Part shown: positions 1 through 14,159 of the stretch, one piece after another
Layout of the letters: every line of letters starts with the position of its first letter
Numbering within the stretch: the stretch's first letter is position 1
Assembly: GCA_907165065.1 (NCBI GenBank)
Contig: OU015525.1
Span: 4,776,537-4,840,536, forward strand
Reading direction: 5' to 3'
Origin: Caprimulgus europaeus
Lineage: Eukaryota; Chordata; Aves; Caprimulgiformes; Caprimulgidae
DNA: 64,000 bases
Program-made: the position numbers and the translations under genes
Notes under the pieces: generated by a model
Databases searched by the model: none
Told to the model about the DNA's origin: nothing
Seen by the model: only the letters and a program-made list of their open reading frames with translations

Positions 1-3000
1 GGCTAAATGGACTTTACCTTACCATAAAGTAAGGTCAGACAGTATAAATAAACCATCCTTTTAATTACTGTCCAGTCTAGTAGTTTGTATTTCTTTTGTG
101 AGCTCTTCTAGCAGATCTGTTTCCTCCAGATAATTGAGAAATATCTCTTCCCTTCCTTCCCTAACCCCAGTGATCAAAATAACAGTGGGATTTGGGGGAA
201 GGGAAGAGCTCTTGCTTCTAGAAAAGCTGGCAAACTGACAAAGCAATGTAAAAGCCTGTGGGGATGCAATGATGATGTTCCATGCTCTATAGATAAGAAA
301 TAGAGGTTGCTGGTTACAAATGTTAGCATTTTGGGAACTAATTGAAATCTTTTCATGCTCTGGCTCATGTTCCCTCAGCAGGAGAATAAACAATGTTGGA
401 TTCACTGAAGGGTTAAGTTAATTCATGGGTGACTTGTCTAGCCTGTTTGGTAATTACCTCTTACATGGTTCTGTTTACCTTTATCAACCTCAACATCTGT
501 CTGCCTTAACCTGAGCTATATTTATTCCTCACTGGAGGGGGTTCCATATAGCTGTCAAACTGCTGTAATATTCCATTTGCTTCTTATTTTGGTAAAAGCA
601 TCATTCAGTAGTTTTCTGTGAGATTAAATTGGCTTGAGAAATTATTTTTGGGAAGTGGCACCTGGGGAAGTGTGGTGACTCGACCAACTAAATTTGCTTA
701 TAATAAATTGAAGTACCAGAAGCCTTTTGGGTGTACAAAAGACTCTTCCTTACAGATATATGTTGAATATTAATTAAGCTTGACTGTTTGTGCTTGTGTT
801 TTGTTGCTCAGAAAACTTTGGTTGCTGAAATCATCTGAGACTTATCAGAGACAACCACTAAAACTTTAGGCACGTTAGGATGGTGTTACACTTTTCTGCT
901 TGCAGGTATTTGACTTTCCTCGCTGTTTGTATACCCTGGATCAGAGGTGTAGTTTATAGTTTGGCAGATCAACCACCTGCACTACTTGTTCTGTAAGCCA
1001 TAAGATTTCAGCAGCTGAAGGAGATAGTCCAGGGCTTGAATTATCAATGTGTTTAAATTTCCTGAAGATTTGAATTCTTGACAAAAGAACTAAAGGCAGC
1101 AGTGAGAGCTGCTTAGATCAACAGATACTGTGAATCAGAAAGGTCTAAAGTGCCCATGTTGCTGTACCCCTGCTGAAATAAGTTCTGATTTGTGACTTTA
1201 ATCTTTGTTTTTATTGCTGTCCTTAGATTGGTGTTACATTGCCTTGTCAGAAATGCAGCTACAAATCTGGAACAGCCTTGTAGCCATAACTGGGCTTTTG
1301 TAGCTTAGCAACAAGAACATGCCAAATATATATTACATGGGGTTTTTTATTCTAACTTGCTCTTTGATGTCTTACTATCTGCAGCTTAAGGATTGAAAAT
1401 AAAGTGGTTAACTTGTTTAGAAGAATTCAGAGGATATAAAAATATGCCAAATATGAGAAGTGGCAGGCTGACTCCAGATGAAGTTATAGTAATTGGCACT
1501 TTCTCAAGCTTTGATCTCTACAAATCTTTATTAAACCTTTTTTAGAGACCTTGTTCAATCAGCAGATCCTCCCAGCCAGCATTAGAACTGTACTAGAAAA
1601 TAAACTGTCAGTGCCTTCAGCACTTGAGGTTTACTTGTTTATCAGTCCAAGGGATTGTGTGTTACTCTTCAGTATGTTCTGTGCATTAATGCTTCTGTTT
1701 GCTTCCCCTGTCACATTCAGCCAGTATTATAAAGTCTCCAGGAGCAGGATGAGGCCTTTTGTCTTCTGAAACATCTTGGTACTTAGTGCTGCTTATCTGT
1801 GAGAGGGAATTAAAACCCCTGCTATTGTCTATAAATGGAAGTGAATTTTCTTCCATCCTTACGTTTGACTTCTAAGGATTAAATCTCTAAAACCACTTCC
1901 AGTTCATAACAATTCATGGGAAACTTGGATAAGTTCTAAAAATTATTTTGCAAGGGATTTTGAATAAAAGTGAGGAGAACCTGATGACTGGTCTGGTGTA
2001 AACTTAAAGAAACTGTTAGCTTTTTGAAAAAACCTTTTGAATGAAATCACAATACATGGCTTTTGTTGATAACACTTTAAACCATTAATAAATAACATAA
2101 TTTGGTAATTTCAGATTATTTCAGTTGTAATTCAAGCCCAATTTTGGTTGTAATGCAACCAGAAATCTATTTTATTTCTTCTGAAAAGTGGGATCCATGT
2201 ACCTGTTTCATTAGGACTATGGAAGAAAAAAAAAATCTGTATTCTATGACTTGGAGTGGCTGCTTTTTCCAGCATGAAATCTTGCTGTCTGCCTAATGAG
2301 TAGTGGTAGCTGTAAACATGAAGTTTCACATTTTATATTTAATATGATAAAAGCTTTGCCAATCCTTTACTTCAAAGGCTTTTTCCAATGCTATTGAGTG
2401 TTTTATGAATAGTTAATAGGCACAGAAGTGACTGTCAGCACCAGAACTGTTTGTCATTCCCCTGCATAAATTAAATATATTACATTAGTGCTTTAAAAAA
2501 GAAACTATGTACATTTACATAAGGAAAACTGAACAGTTTACATGTGCTGCTTATCTTTATCATGCCACATCCTCTTTATTAAATATAGGGATGTTTCTCT
2601 GGTGTTGTACAGGAATAGCTTTGGGTTTTTATGTATTTCATAAGAGTGCCTATCTGTGATAGCATTACTTAGTTTTGCTGTGAGAGTTAATGAGCTCTGG
2701 CAGTAAACATTAGCTAGTCTAGCATTAAATACTGAAGTTTTCTGTTTTAAGCTTAACCCTGAGCATGGTGTTCTTTTTAGGCAATAACACTAAGGAATAG
2801 CATTTCTGGAAATCCTGTATTTCAGTGCTAATTAATAGATTTTAATAAAGAGAGGCTGAGCAGAGCAGAATATCATAGATTATTTTTGTTTGGAAAATAA
2901 ATTCGCTCATATGCTTTCAAATCAGCAAAATCCTGTAGTTGCTCACGTCTGAGACACGTTCTCTATGTGTGTCATAAAGCTGTTCAGGGGTTTGGGCTGT

Positions 3001-5885
3001 CATTTCTCAGTTAAAGCATTTAGACATAATATCTCAGAAAAGACATTATTTAACATTCAAACTTCTTCCAGCCTAAAGCTTAGCAGACTGTTCTTTAAAG
3101 GGTCTTGAAATCTAATTCATGTGAAACTGCCAGTATGGAAAAAAGTGTGTTAAGCAATAACTCAAACTGCTGATTCAGAGAAAGCTCCAAGTGGGAGCTG
3201 GGAAGTCATTATGCTGAAGAGATTTTATATTATGGGGTGAACTTTTAGTATGAAGTAGTGAATCTCCCCATTGAAATTTAGTGTCAATACCTGTATGAGA
3301 AGAGTACATGTAGGTGAAGAGGAGATTATGGAGACTTATTTAGAAACCAAGCATGAAATGTTACAGATAAATTAGCTTTTGGGAACCTTTCTTCAAAGGA
3401 ATTAAGGTATCAGTTGCTGACTCAATTCACTGTGGAAGGGGATAGTCTTCCTAAGGCTAAGCCTGAGATCAAAGGCAATCTAAAAACCTTAAAGATTTGG
3501 TGGGGGAGAAGGGAACAAAGGGATCAGATGAGCTTTTAGAGGCTGCCTATAATTCAAGTGAAAGAAGACTGTCTGGAAAAAACTCACAGATGGAGGAAGC
3601 TCTTCAGCATAAAGCAGCACTAACTCTTTATTTCAGCTCAGCTTAAGTAATTGAGTTTATTCCTCATCTCTGCCAGAGGTTACATTGATGTTAAGGTTAT
3701 ATGTATTTATAACTGTCCTTCTACAGAGCTGCATCTTACCATTTGAGCTGTGCCTTACCTGACCTTGTCTTACCAGGAAGAAGCTGTTTGGGTTGTTGTA
3801 ACCTGCTCTTTGACTCTCAAAGTTAAATTCTCCTATGATCCAGCTGCATCTGGGCTTCTAGGCATAGCTCCATTTGATGCTGAGAGTGAATTGCAGGATC
3901 TGAATTCCTCATTGGAAGAATTAATGGCTTGAGATTTGACCTGTCTCAAGAGGGGACTGTAGCATGGCTAACCTAAGGACAAGAATTGAATTTACAGTGG
4001 ATCCAGAAACCCTAGAAAAATAAACACTTAAATTTTTCAGCCTTGTTAGCTTCAAAGTTAGTCCTTCAGATCATGTAAAGTTTGTATTCAGATCTCAAGT
4101 GGTGGAATGTATAAAACTGCAAATATTGTGCCTGAGGCACATGTTAATTGCCCTATAAAACCTCCCCACCCATCATTTTTTACTTATTGACTAATTTTAT
4201 GCCTACTAAGGGGTTGTGTAAAAGTAATTTTACTGTACATTTTTTAACCAACAAGCAAGTCAGTAAGGCTTTCATTTTATGTAAGAGAACAGCCATACAT
4301 GCTACATCTTCTGACCTCAAATCAGTAGCAGCACAGTTTCTGAACACATGTGGTTGTTAGTGGAAGGTTTGGTTAAGGATATATTCAAGGCACCTTTGAA
4401 AGAAAGGTGCCATGCAACTTTTTAAGCTTTTTTAATCCTGAGGGCAATAGGAGAGCATGCTTTATTTTCATATCAGTTGTGCAAAAACTATTTCTTACAG
4501 AGCTTTTTTTCATATCAAGGTCCTGTTTTTCTTTAAGTAACACTGAATCTGGCCTTTGGAGGCACCACTGATAACACGTGGCAGAGTTTCAGTCAGGTAA
4601 CATGAGGATTCCTGCTGGCTTTAGGCTTTGTACAGGCTGTGTGACTCTGGATGAATAGCTGCACTAGGAAAGGGAAGCTGAGTGTGAAGGAATTCAGAGG
4701 CTTGTCCCATAGCATGGAACTTGTTTCCTATTACTTAGCAGTAGGTAATTTTTTGTTCCCTGGTTGTTGTTGTTTTTTTTTTTTGGCTAAATAAGGTCTG
4801 CCAAAGAAGCTCCTTCTAAAATGAGTCTCATACTTGCTCTGGTGCTGTTTTCTCCCAATCCAAATCTTTGACAAAAGTCTGATTTTTTTAATTGTGTACT
4901 GCAGGAATGTTAATACTTTTTTTCCCCTGTAGCATAAAGAGTGTTTGCAGTAAAAAAATTGCATTTCAGAACACTTGCAGTCCACAGTTTTCCATTTGAG
5001 AGCTTGTGTGGTCTGAGGTTAGTGTGAGTGACCATGGATGACAAGCAAAAAAAAAAAAAAAACCATTTAATGGGTCTGAGAACTGTGGACTGATAGAAAA
5101 AGCATCCTGCAAGATAAAACAAATGGTATAAAAACAGACTGTCAACTCTTGTATAAGGATGGAGGTTTAAAAGCAATTTTAATTTAGTTGTCATCTCTGT
5201 TCTTCAAATCCATTGTTTTTTCTTCAGCAGTAGACATTTTAGTCTGTGATTTGTGGAAAGAGCTTGAGGCCTCCAAAAATAATCACTCCCTAAGAAGGTA
5301 TTGGACATCACTATCCTTACATAGATGTTTCTTTCTACCAGTAAATCTTCCCTGTCCAGCATGCTGCCTCCTTTTTCTCTTGAGTAGCCAAGGTTTGAGA
5401 GAGAGAGACTAAGCTTTTTGGAGTAACTTAGGAGTACTTTGACATCTCTGTTCCCCTTCTTTCCAAAATCTCTTGTTGTCTCCCACCCCAAGGAGATCTA
5501 GTAAAGCTGCAGAAATAAGGACCAGTTAAAGACTGCTACAGGTTAATGGTGCTGAACTGGTTATGGGACTATATTAAGTTATAAGCAGATATTGTTGTTT
5601 TTAATTTGCATCAGCTGATGGTTTTAAAATATTCTTTCAGTCTATTGGAAATGGGCTTTTTACTTCTCTTTTGTTTTGGGTCACTGAATTGTCTTGTGAT
5701 TCTTCCCTCCCACACATATTGGAGCTGCCTTGTTGTTATAGCCAAGACAAGCTTACAGGTTTTCTTCTGCTTTTAAGGGCAGCTCTGGAGTAGAAAGGGA
5801 TGTGTATAGGACTTGAGAATTGCAGGATCCCTGTATTTTTAGTGCTTCCTTATGAAGATTTCCTGTGCCTAAACCCTTCCTTTTA
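1..5885. other. AT-rich intronic sequence, nothing recognised
   Basis: Read as SLC45A4 intron by position. No repeat family, RNA gene or convincing exon was recognised; open frames are short and lack family resemblance. An A-run lies at about 5,047-5,063. Confidence 0.6.
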
Positions 5886-6882
5886 ATCATAGAATCATAA
5901 ATCATAGTGGTTGGAACAGACCTTTAAGATCATCAAGTCCAACCATTAACATGTCACTACCAATTCCATTTCTAAACCATGTCCCTAAGTACCTCATCTA
6001 CCTGTCTTCTAAATACCACCAGGGATGGTGACTCTACCACTTCCCTGGGCAGCCTGTTCCAGTGTTTGACTACCCTTTAAGTGAAGAATTTTTTCCTAAT
6101 ATCCAACCTAAACCTCCCCTCATGCACCTTGTAGCCATTTCCTCTTGTTCTGTCACCCATTACCTGGGAGAAGAGACCAACACCCACATCTCTACAACCT
6201 CCCTTCAGGTAGTCATAGAGACTACCTGAAGGTCTCCCCTCAGCCTCCTCCAGACTAAACAACCCCAGTTCCGTCAGCTGTTTCTCATAGACTTGTTCTC
6301 CAAGCCCTTCACCAGCTTTGGACATGCTGCAGAGCCTCAATGTCCCTGTTGTATTGGGGGACCCAGAACTGGACCCAGCACTCAAGGTGCAGCCTCACCA
6401 GTGCTGAATACAAGGGGACAATCACTTCCTTGGTCCTGCTGGCCACACTATTCCTGACACAGGCCAGGATGCTGTTGGCCTTCTTGGCCACCTTGGCACT
6501 CTGCTGGCTCATGTTCATGACCAACACCCCCAGGTCCTTTTCTGCTGTGTGGCTTTCCAGCCACTCTGCCCCAAGCCTGGAGCGTTGCATGGGGTTGTTG
6601 TGACCAAAGTGCAGGACCTGGTACTTGGCCTTGCTGAACTTGGTACCAGTGGTCTCAGCCCATCGTTGCAGCCTGTCCAGGTCCCTGTGCAAAGCTTTCC
6701 ATCCCTCTGGCACATCAACACTGTGGCCCAACTTGGTATCACCTGTGAACTGACTGAGGGTGCACTCGATCCCCTCATCCAGATCATTGATAAAGATGTT
6801 AAACAGAACTGGCCCCAACACTGAGCCCTGGGGAACACCACTCATGACCGGGCACCATCTGCTTTCCACCCACATATACTCT
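5886..6882 (-). mobile_element. CR1 LINE fragment with reverse-transcriptase C-terminal half
   Basis: On the + strand it opens with the reversed CR1 3' end (ATCATAGAATCATAAATCAT). On the - strand it encodes [20 protein letters not shown], then [17 protein letters not shown], where active CR1 has FADD: the catalytic box reads [27 protein letters not shown] and [11 protein letters not shown] follow. The 5' end is truncated and the frame shifts near 6,310-6,385. Inactive. Confidence 0.92.
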
Positions 6883-8686
6883 TAAGCCAAATTTACAAGC
6901 CCCACATCTTTTTATGCTTCTCCCTGAACACCCTCTAGGAGAGCAAGCTGCCAGGTGAACCTGTGAATTTGTGTGTGCACAACAGCTGTCAGAGTTTCAT
7001 TTTCCTGGTCAGAATTTCACTCTGCCCCTCTCCTCTGACCAAGAGGTAATTTTGCCATAGCGATAACAGTCGAAACATGATAGTGTTCCCATGCTCATTA
7101 TTATGAAGTAATTGCTACCAGGGCAATTTTCCAGCAGGTAATTGCTTGTTTTTTACTGTAAAAAACCTTTCAGCTCTTTGGATGGGGTTTCTAGTGGTGG
7201 AGACTTGCAGATGCAGAACAGAGATTTGGCTGCCCAGCTTTTGAAATTTGCAATGCCCAGGCTAAAATCAATGGGGTTTTTTATTGAACATGGATTGTGA
7301 AACAGGTTATGAAAAGGGGATGGCTGAGAACTCCTTAATGAAACAAAGTTTTACTCTTCAAGGAAATAAAATTAAGGCCACTTTTGAAATGAAAAGAATG
7401 TCAACAGGCTGTTGCCAAATCACGTAAAGCTTTAATAAAGCTTGCTTCAAGAGGATTGTCAAAGCTGCAGCCCCTTAAGCTCTATTCTCCTCTGAGTCTC
7501 CTGTGTGCTTGTTGCAACAGTATTTCTGTTGTGATGCACCCTCTGGGACTCCATTTTAATCATCCTTTTTTAGCCAAACAGTTGAGAAGGTTTCAGATAT
7601 GTTTCCTGCAGGCGATTTTGCAAGAAATTATTGGAAAAGTTTTGAGCAGCTGATTCAGTTTGATAAAATTTAATACAAGTCCATTTAACTAAAGAGGGGA
7701 AAAAGCACGTCATAGATTTTATTTACATTGGTGTGGATAAATCCCCAATAGTTCATGTCACTCCATAAACCTGTTCCTTTCTCTGAAGTCTTGAGTAACA
7801 GTGGGTACAAAGCAGCACAGATGCAGATTTTTCCATAAATAGATAAACCCAGCAATATACTTGATTAACATTTGGTGATCTTCAGTTGGAGCCTCATGAT
7901 GTGTTTTTTGGGGGGGTTTTGTTTGTTTTTGCAGTGTAGTAGGTGCAGAGCATGTAAACTGAATATGACTTGGTTTTGCTACAGAAATAAATTGAATTTA
8001 AAAGGATTTCATCAGAGAGGCAAACATAACACAATCAGAATGACCTGAAAGCCTGAACTCTGCAAAGAACAACGGGATGAGTAGGTAGCATAGGGGAGGG
8101 AAAGACTTTTAGCTGGGGGTAGTGGTGGGCAGGTAGTGGCTGGCAAGAGCTCTAAAGTATTTAGCAAGCAGTGCTAAACCTGGTAGGTGATTCCACTTGG
8201 GCTTTGAAACTGAGAAGAGATTAAAGTTCTTTCTTTATTGTCACTCCTCATTTGAGGGGAAAAATGTGTAATCAGCATTCCCACTGCTGGGGAGAATGTC
8301 TAGCATAAGGTTTTCCAGTTGCTGTGTTTGGACACTGTTCCTCTTTATACAAAGTAGTATAATGGTTCATGAAAGCAGGTTTTCTAAGTCACTGTGCTGT
8401 CACTGTAGCATCTGTCTCAGCTGTCCCTATTTAGATGGAATCCCTTTGTGAAGTGGGTGTTTTTATTAAGTTGTTTCAAACTTGAAATGCCTCGTGTCCA
8501 TGTGGGGTTCTGCAAAGTAAAGATTTGGATGCAAATACTTTCTTGGGATCAAGTAAACAGAAAGATTGGAGTCTGAGTTTCTATTATATATATATATATA
8601 TACATGGAATGGTGACTGCTATGGTACATTGCTCTACAGCAAGGTTAAGATGTCATTTTACCAGGCTGTGGAGTGCTCTGTGTGAG
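6883..8686. other. intronic sequence, nothing recognised but a short (TA)n
   Basis: AT-rich sequence with a (TA)n tract at 8583-8602 and a T/G run near 7,905-7,930. No coding or mobile element recognised. Confidence 0.5.
8583..8602. repeat. (TA)n microsatellite
   Basis: About ten TA units in the intron. Confidence 0.85.
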
Positions 8687-9133
8687 TGTCAGGGACCACT
8701 TTGAGAACCCTGGGTTCAATCCTGCTTTGATACAGGTTCTGGATTCTCGAGGAGGAAACAAAGGTGCATCCACACCAAGCAATCAGATATGTGAAAGAAC
8801 TTTTCTTTATTGAATGAGGAATAAGGTTCTGTGTGTTATAATGTTTAAGTGAGGAACGAAAGGTGGAAGAAAATATGAAAGCTAAAAAGAGAGGAGATAG
8901 GAAAAGGAAAGTCTCACCACCCTAGGTTCTAGCACCAAGCAATGAAAATTCTTCTTTTATAGCTGATGTTCTGCATAGACACAGGTACTGGGCAGCTGGA
9001 ACCACTCAGACACTCCTTTATGTGACCCCACCAACATGTTGCCTTGCAGCTGGAAGGAGACTTAGGAGAAAGTCAGATGAGCTTGAACTTCGGAGGTAGA
9101 GCTGGAAACTGGCAGTTGAATGTTGAAATCACA
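8687..9133 (-). mobile_element. candidate retroviral LTR (unnamed family)
   Basis: On the - strand the block starts TGTGATTTC and ends CCCTGACA (TG...CA ends). It has a TATA-like GCTATAAAA at 8963-8955 and CAATAAAG at 8812-8805, about 145 bases later, the spacing expected for an LTR R region. A purine tract, AGAGGGGGAAGA (9151-9140), lies six bases before the start, like a polypurine tract. No target duplication was seen and I cannot name the family. Confidence 0.4.
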
Positions 9134-12100
9134 ACTTAATCTTCCCCCTCTAGGTTACTAAATAAAAAGCATTTTAGTGAAGCAAACTTTCTGTAAATAG
9201 AGCCTGAATTACCTGGAAGACAGAACTACAGCCATAAAGTAGCATCAAAAAATAGATGTTACTGTGACAAGCACTCTTCAGAAACAGCTTCCACACTCGG
9301 CTCAAGGAGACTTAACACACATCCAGAGCAAGATGACTTTTCTCTACAAAAGTGAATAGAAAGGTTCAGTCCCTGCAGTGGTTCTGTCCTCAATACCTTT
9401 GTCTTTTGCATATATTCTACCATAAAGCAGTGCAATCTCTAATATACCAGTAAATTTTGTATAACTTCTCCTCAGATTGTCTTAACCTTGAATTTTTGTC
9501 CTCCCCTAGATCCCAGTTTCTGGCTCAATTGATAAACTGAGCTGGATCATTTTCTGTGTGTTCTCATGTATAGACTGTTTAAAAACATGAATTTCCTCCT
9601 TTTATTACTTGTGCTGCTCTATAAACAATGGTCTTTCAATAATTAAGTCTATCAGAATTAGACCCCCCCAGTATAATCTGCAAATCCCAAAAATATCCTG
9701 CTGGCTTTAAATGAGCTCTTGATCTGGAGGTGTTTAAATACCTCTTAAAAATGTTATATCTGGACACTTCTGGAAATTGAAGGGGTTTGTTGTTTTGTTT
9801 TGGGTTTTTTTTTGAAGAATGGAGATCAAGTTCACACATGTCAGTTCACATAGGTGGAAGGAAAATTAATATTAAATTACATATTCTAAGATTAGTATTA
9901 AACTTTGCCACTTCAGGAGAAATCTTCACGAATCTAAACGCAATGACATGCCTCAGATACTCAGATAAATGATTGTTTGCTGGGGTAGATGAGATGTAGT
10001 GGGTACAGTTGCAGAATTCACTGTGTTTTTCTTGCCTGATTTGGGAAAGTCAGACATAGCATCTTACCATGCCAGGCATTTCCTGGCAAAGAGGAGTCAT
10101 TACAGACATACCTGCTGTCTCACAGGGACTACATCAGGTGGCTTTAAAAATGATTGTTTATCGTACTCTAATGCAAATTAGAGGATTTATGTGGTGATGG
10201 GATGCTGCTGCAGCCTCGGAAATGTCTGATCTGGTGACTTGTTCCAAGCTACAACAGAAATGAAGAACAGATACACTGTGCTGTGCTCTTTCTGTCTCCC
10301 CTTGAGTCATTATTCCATAAAATTTTACCAAAAAAAACTTCACAAAAATAGGTTTCTGGTTGCTAGGCTTCAGTGTCAGTTTTACTGCTGTAGTGGTTCT
10401 GCACTGTATCTGCCTTCTTAGAAAAACTGCTTACTCAAAGGATTTGGGTTGTTTCACAAAGGGATATATTCCCCATATGGGTGCCTTTGCAACATAAATC
10501 GAACTGTGCTTACTTTATACTGACTTTAAATGAGAGCAGAAGGAAACTTTGTCATCTGTCTGAATGAAAATTGAGTTTAACTTTTTATTTTCTTTCTTTT
10601 TTTTGTTCAACAAATAGCACCATGCAAGAAAACCTGATCTGGCTGGCATCTCAGAGGTCATGGTTAGTGACCTGTGGTGAGCAGCAGGGTTGACACCCCT
10701 TCCCCAGTGATGTACTGGATCTCCCCAGATACAGGGATGCTGTATAATGGTGGAAAAGTTGAAGAAGTGCATGGGGGAGCTTTTGGGATATTTGGGGGTG
10801 GAATGAGAAAATAAGATGATGTAATCAGTTAAAAAGCTGAGGGTGGCTCTTTCTTTGTAATTTAATTAAGCTTAACAAGTGCTCCCTCCTTCACTTAGGT
10901 GGTCGAAGTCATGGCTCATAAATCTTGTGCCAGGGACTCCACTGGTTTGGACAGCAGTCAGCATGTGCCAGAGGTTATGGAGATAAATGAAAGGGAAAGG
11001 TTATTTTTCTGCACTATGGACGTGGCAAATGCATTGTTAAAAAGTTTTCAAATGTTTTTAAGCTGTAACCTTCAGGTTTGGTACAACTTTCTTTCTGTCA
11101 GCTATGAAAAGATTGGCAAAATTCAGTCTTGAAAATTATTTAGGTTTCAATCTTAAAAATTATTTAGGTTTTCTGTGGATAACTGAATAATGCTGTGTTG
11201 CTCACTATACATAACTCTTATATAAAACTCATTCTATTATTTTACAAGTAAAATGACAAGAAAAAGGTTATAAGCAGAGTGATGTAAAGTAAAACTGCTT
11301 TTCATAATATGATAAAAATACTTTTCTATGTGGAAAAGAGTTCTGTTCTACTTTGTCCTTATTAGGGCCTAATTCTCATAATTTGCACCTTTGGGGAGGA
11401 AATGTTTGCTGTCTTATTTGCTGGTGTGCTCTGCTTGATTACCTTCAGATTTTATTGGTAAATTTAGCCTTCCATGCATAGCCTCACTGACTGTGAAACA
11501 ACACATGCAAGTAGAAATTGCATATAAGAGTCTGTGGTAAGAAGTCTCTTTCATCCTGTGTGATTACATTTTATTCCAGATTATCAGTTCCAGTTATTTG
11601 GTGCAAAGTGGTTCCATCAATTTCGTTATTCTCCATGTAGAAATGCAAGTCTTCTGATTTTTAAATAGCTCACTAACACCAAGGAGCTACTCCTCTGGAA
11701 TGAATTGCAGTACTGCCTGAGATTTTGGGGTTAAATTCTGCTCTTACCAAAATTTCCTGTGTGTGCAACTTTGTGGCATGATCCTGCATGCTCAAAATAC
11801 TAAAAATCAAGACTTTTATATAGCTAGAGTTTAGGAGACTTGAATATAAAAGCAACTCTACTTTTAAATCTTTCCAGTACACATGTAGAATGTTTCATAT
11901 AAATTAATGTTCAACCCAAAACATACAAGTTTATAGAAGATGATGTGTAGGAAAGTTTGAGGCAGGCTCCATAAACACCAACAGCATCTTTTTAATGAGC
12001 CCCCATAATTTCATCTGTGAGGATGGTTTTTAATAGTGCTTTACTCACAAGGCAGGCAGTTGGTGGCATGAACAGCCATAGAACATGACCACTTTTTTTT

Positions 12101-14159
12101 GGGGGGGGGGAGAGAGAACCCTCAGTTAAAATTCTCTGTATGATAGTCTTGTTATCAAGAGATCCAGAGATTATTAAAACAACTGGTGAACTGCAGGGTT
12201 TTTGCTGGAGCAGTGGTCTGTGTGGAGAACCCTGCCTGGAGACTACAACCTGCAGTTCATTTGTTGAAGCACGTAGGAAAAGCACTAATAGGATTTGTTT
12301 TGCTTGATATAGGCACATGAGGAATTAACCTCGATAAAGGCAAGTGCATAAAGAAATGCAGAATCTCTTCAGGAGCTTACTATGGGTTATTTTACACATT
12401 CCTCTTTTTTTTGAGTATACAATAAGTAAGTTAGAAGAATCAATGCAATTTTTTTCCCTAATTCAGCAACACTTTTAAAATAGAAAATAATTTAAAAGTG
12501 TTTGCAGTGTAGTAACAATTAACAATACACTTTTTGTAAGTGTAGTGTGGGAATGGTGCCTTTTTGGGGAGACTTTGAGTATTAAAAAGGGGAGTAAAGC
12601 ACTTTGAGACTGCATGATGTGAATGGACTATGGAGTGTAGGTAGGATCCATCCAGCTTTTTTCCCTTTTGACTAGTTTGGGCATTTCTAGCTGGAAAATG
12701 TCTTTTAGAATATGAAGCTTACATAAGGTGCCTATAATGTTTATTAGCTTTTTTTTGTATTAGGTCAGCTAGGGTAATTAGAGAAGGAGCTACCTGCAGC
12801 ATTTACTGACCCTTAAAAGGACTATACAGATGTGATCCTGGCTGAAATTAAATCTCAACTGTCTGGTCGGTAATCCCTGGGAAGGTGAAGGTATTTGCAG
12901 GGATACACAGGCTAAAAACCACCTTTTGAGCCACTGTTTTAACATGGCTTCCAGACATGCAGTAAAGCCTGAAAACTTGGGGAAGAGGAGGGTTATTTTT
13001 ATCAATATACAAAGACAAGCTCTTTGCCTTTTTATTTCCTAATACATGCAACTTGAGGCTGGAAACTGTTTTCTTTGCTGCTTGCAATTCAAGGGCGCAG
13101 ATGTTGTGCTGACCATGATCTGCCTGGCTGCCTGCTTGACAAAACCCACTTTTTTGGCTACCTTCAAGTCTGTTTGCCTTCCTTTTTCAAGTTCTGTTCC
13201 TGGATACACTGAGCAGATGCCATGCTGGGCTGAGTTATATGCCAGTCACTTGTTTGGCAGCATGAACCAGATCCTTTATGGTTCTCCTAGGGTTTGAGGG
13301 TTGATGGGGTAGAACAGACACATCAGGAGTAGAGTTTTGCTGCAGTGAATGGGAGTTTAATGTCTAGGTGATGCCTTCTAGCCCAGTGTTTGCTAGAATT
13401 GCATTTTAAAAGTCTTGATATTGAACGAGTTCCATAAAATTTGGGATGTCCCAGCCATGCTCTTCATCTTGCCCTTGCTTAGTTAGGTTAATTGTGCTTC
13501 TACCTTCCCTTGAGGTGTGGTTAGAGCAGTGCAGAAGGGTAGTCAAAGCTTCCCTTGGACACAGAATCCTTGCACTGCAGAGCAGCACAGGAGCAGAGAG
13601 CTAAGGAAGGGCTCAGGCTGCACCTACTGCTGCCTTGTGATGCTGCTGGGCAGCCCCCATCCAGCTATAAGCAGTCCCATTTGAATAGATCCCCATTAAA
13701 CAAGTATGATTTTAATTTAAAACTTGTTCTTAAGCAGAAAAGTTGACCATTAACCAGATTTTTTTTTTTTGAGGGGTGGGAGAGGGTCAGTTCAATCTGG
13801 GTTGAACACCCAGAGTTAATGGTTCAGGTTTGGGTGTACTTGGAGGTAAAATTAAGTGTTAACATCAGGTTTTGGTTAGGATTTGGTTCAGCTGTGTAAG
13901 TAGATGGTCATATTCCAGGGTATTAATGTGTTAATGCAGCAAAAGCTCCACTGTTGATTAACAGAACAGGCTTGTGAGTTGGTGCTGAAAGACTTTTCTG
14001 TTGTATATACAAGAGTCTCTCGAGTTTGGGAATTTTTAAAGTGCCTTTGAGCCCAAGTGCCTTTGTTCAGAAATTTGCCAATATTCTGGAAGTGATGACG
14101 AAAAACCCTATTGAGCTTTGGATAAACTGGGATGCTGCATATCTTCAGGCAACACATGT
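9134..14159. other. intronic sequence, nothing recognised
   Basis: AT-rich intron. A short tandem duplication lies at about 11,127-11,171 (AAAATTATTTAGGTTT twice). G-runs occur near 12,100. No exon or mobile element recognised. Confidence 0.5.
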
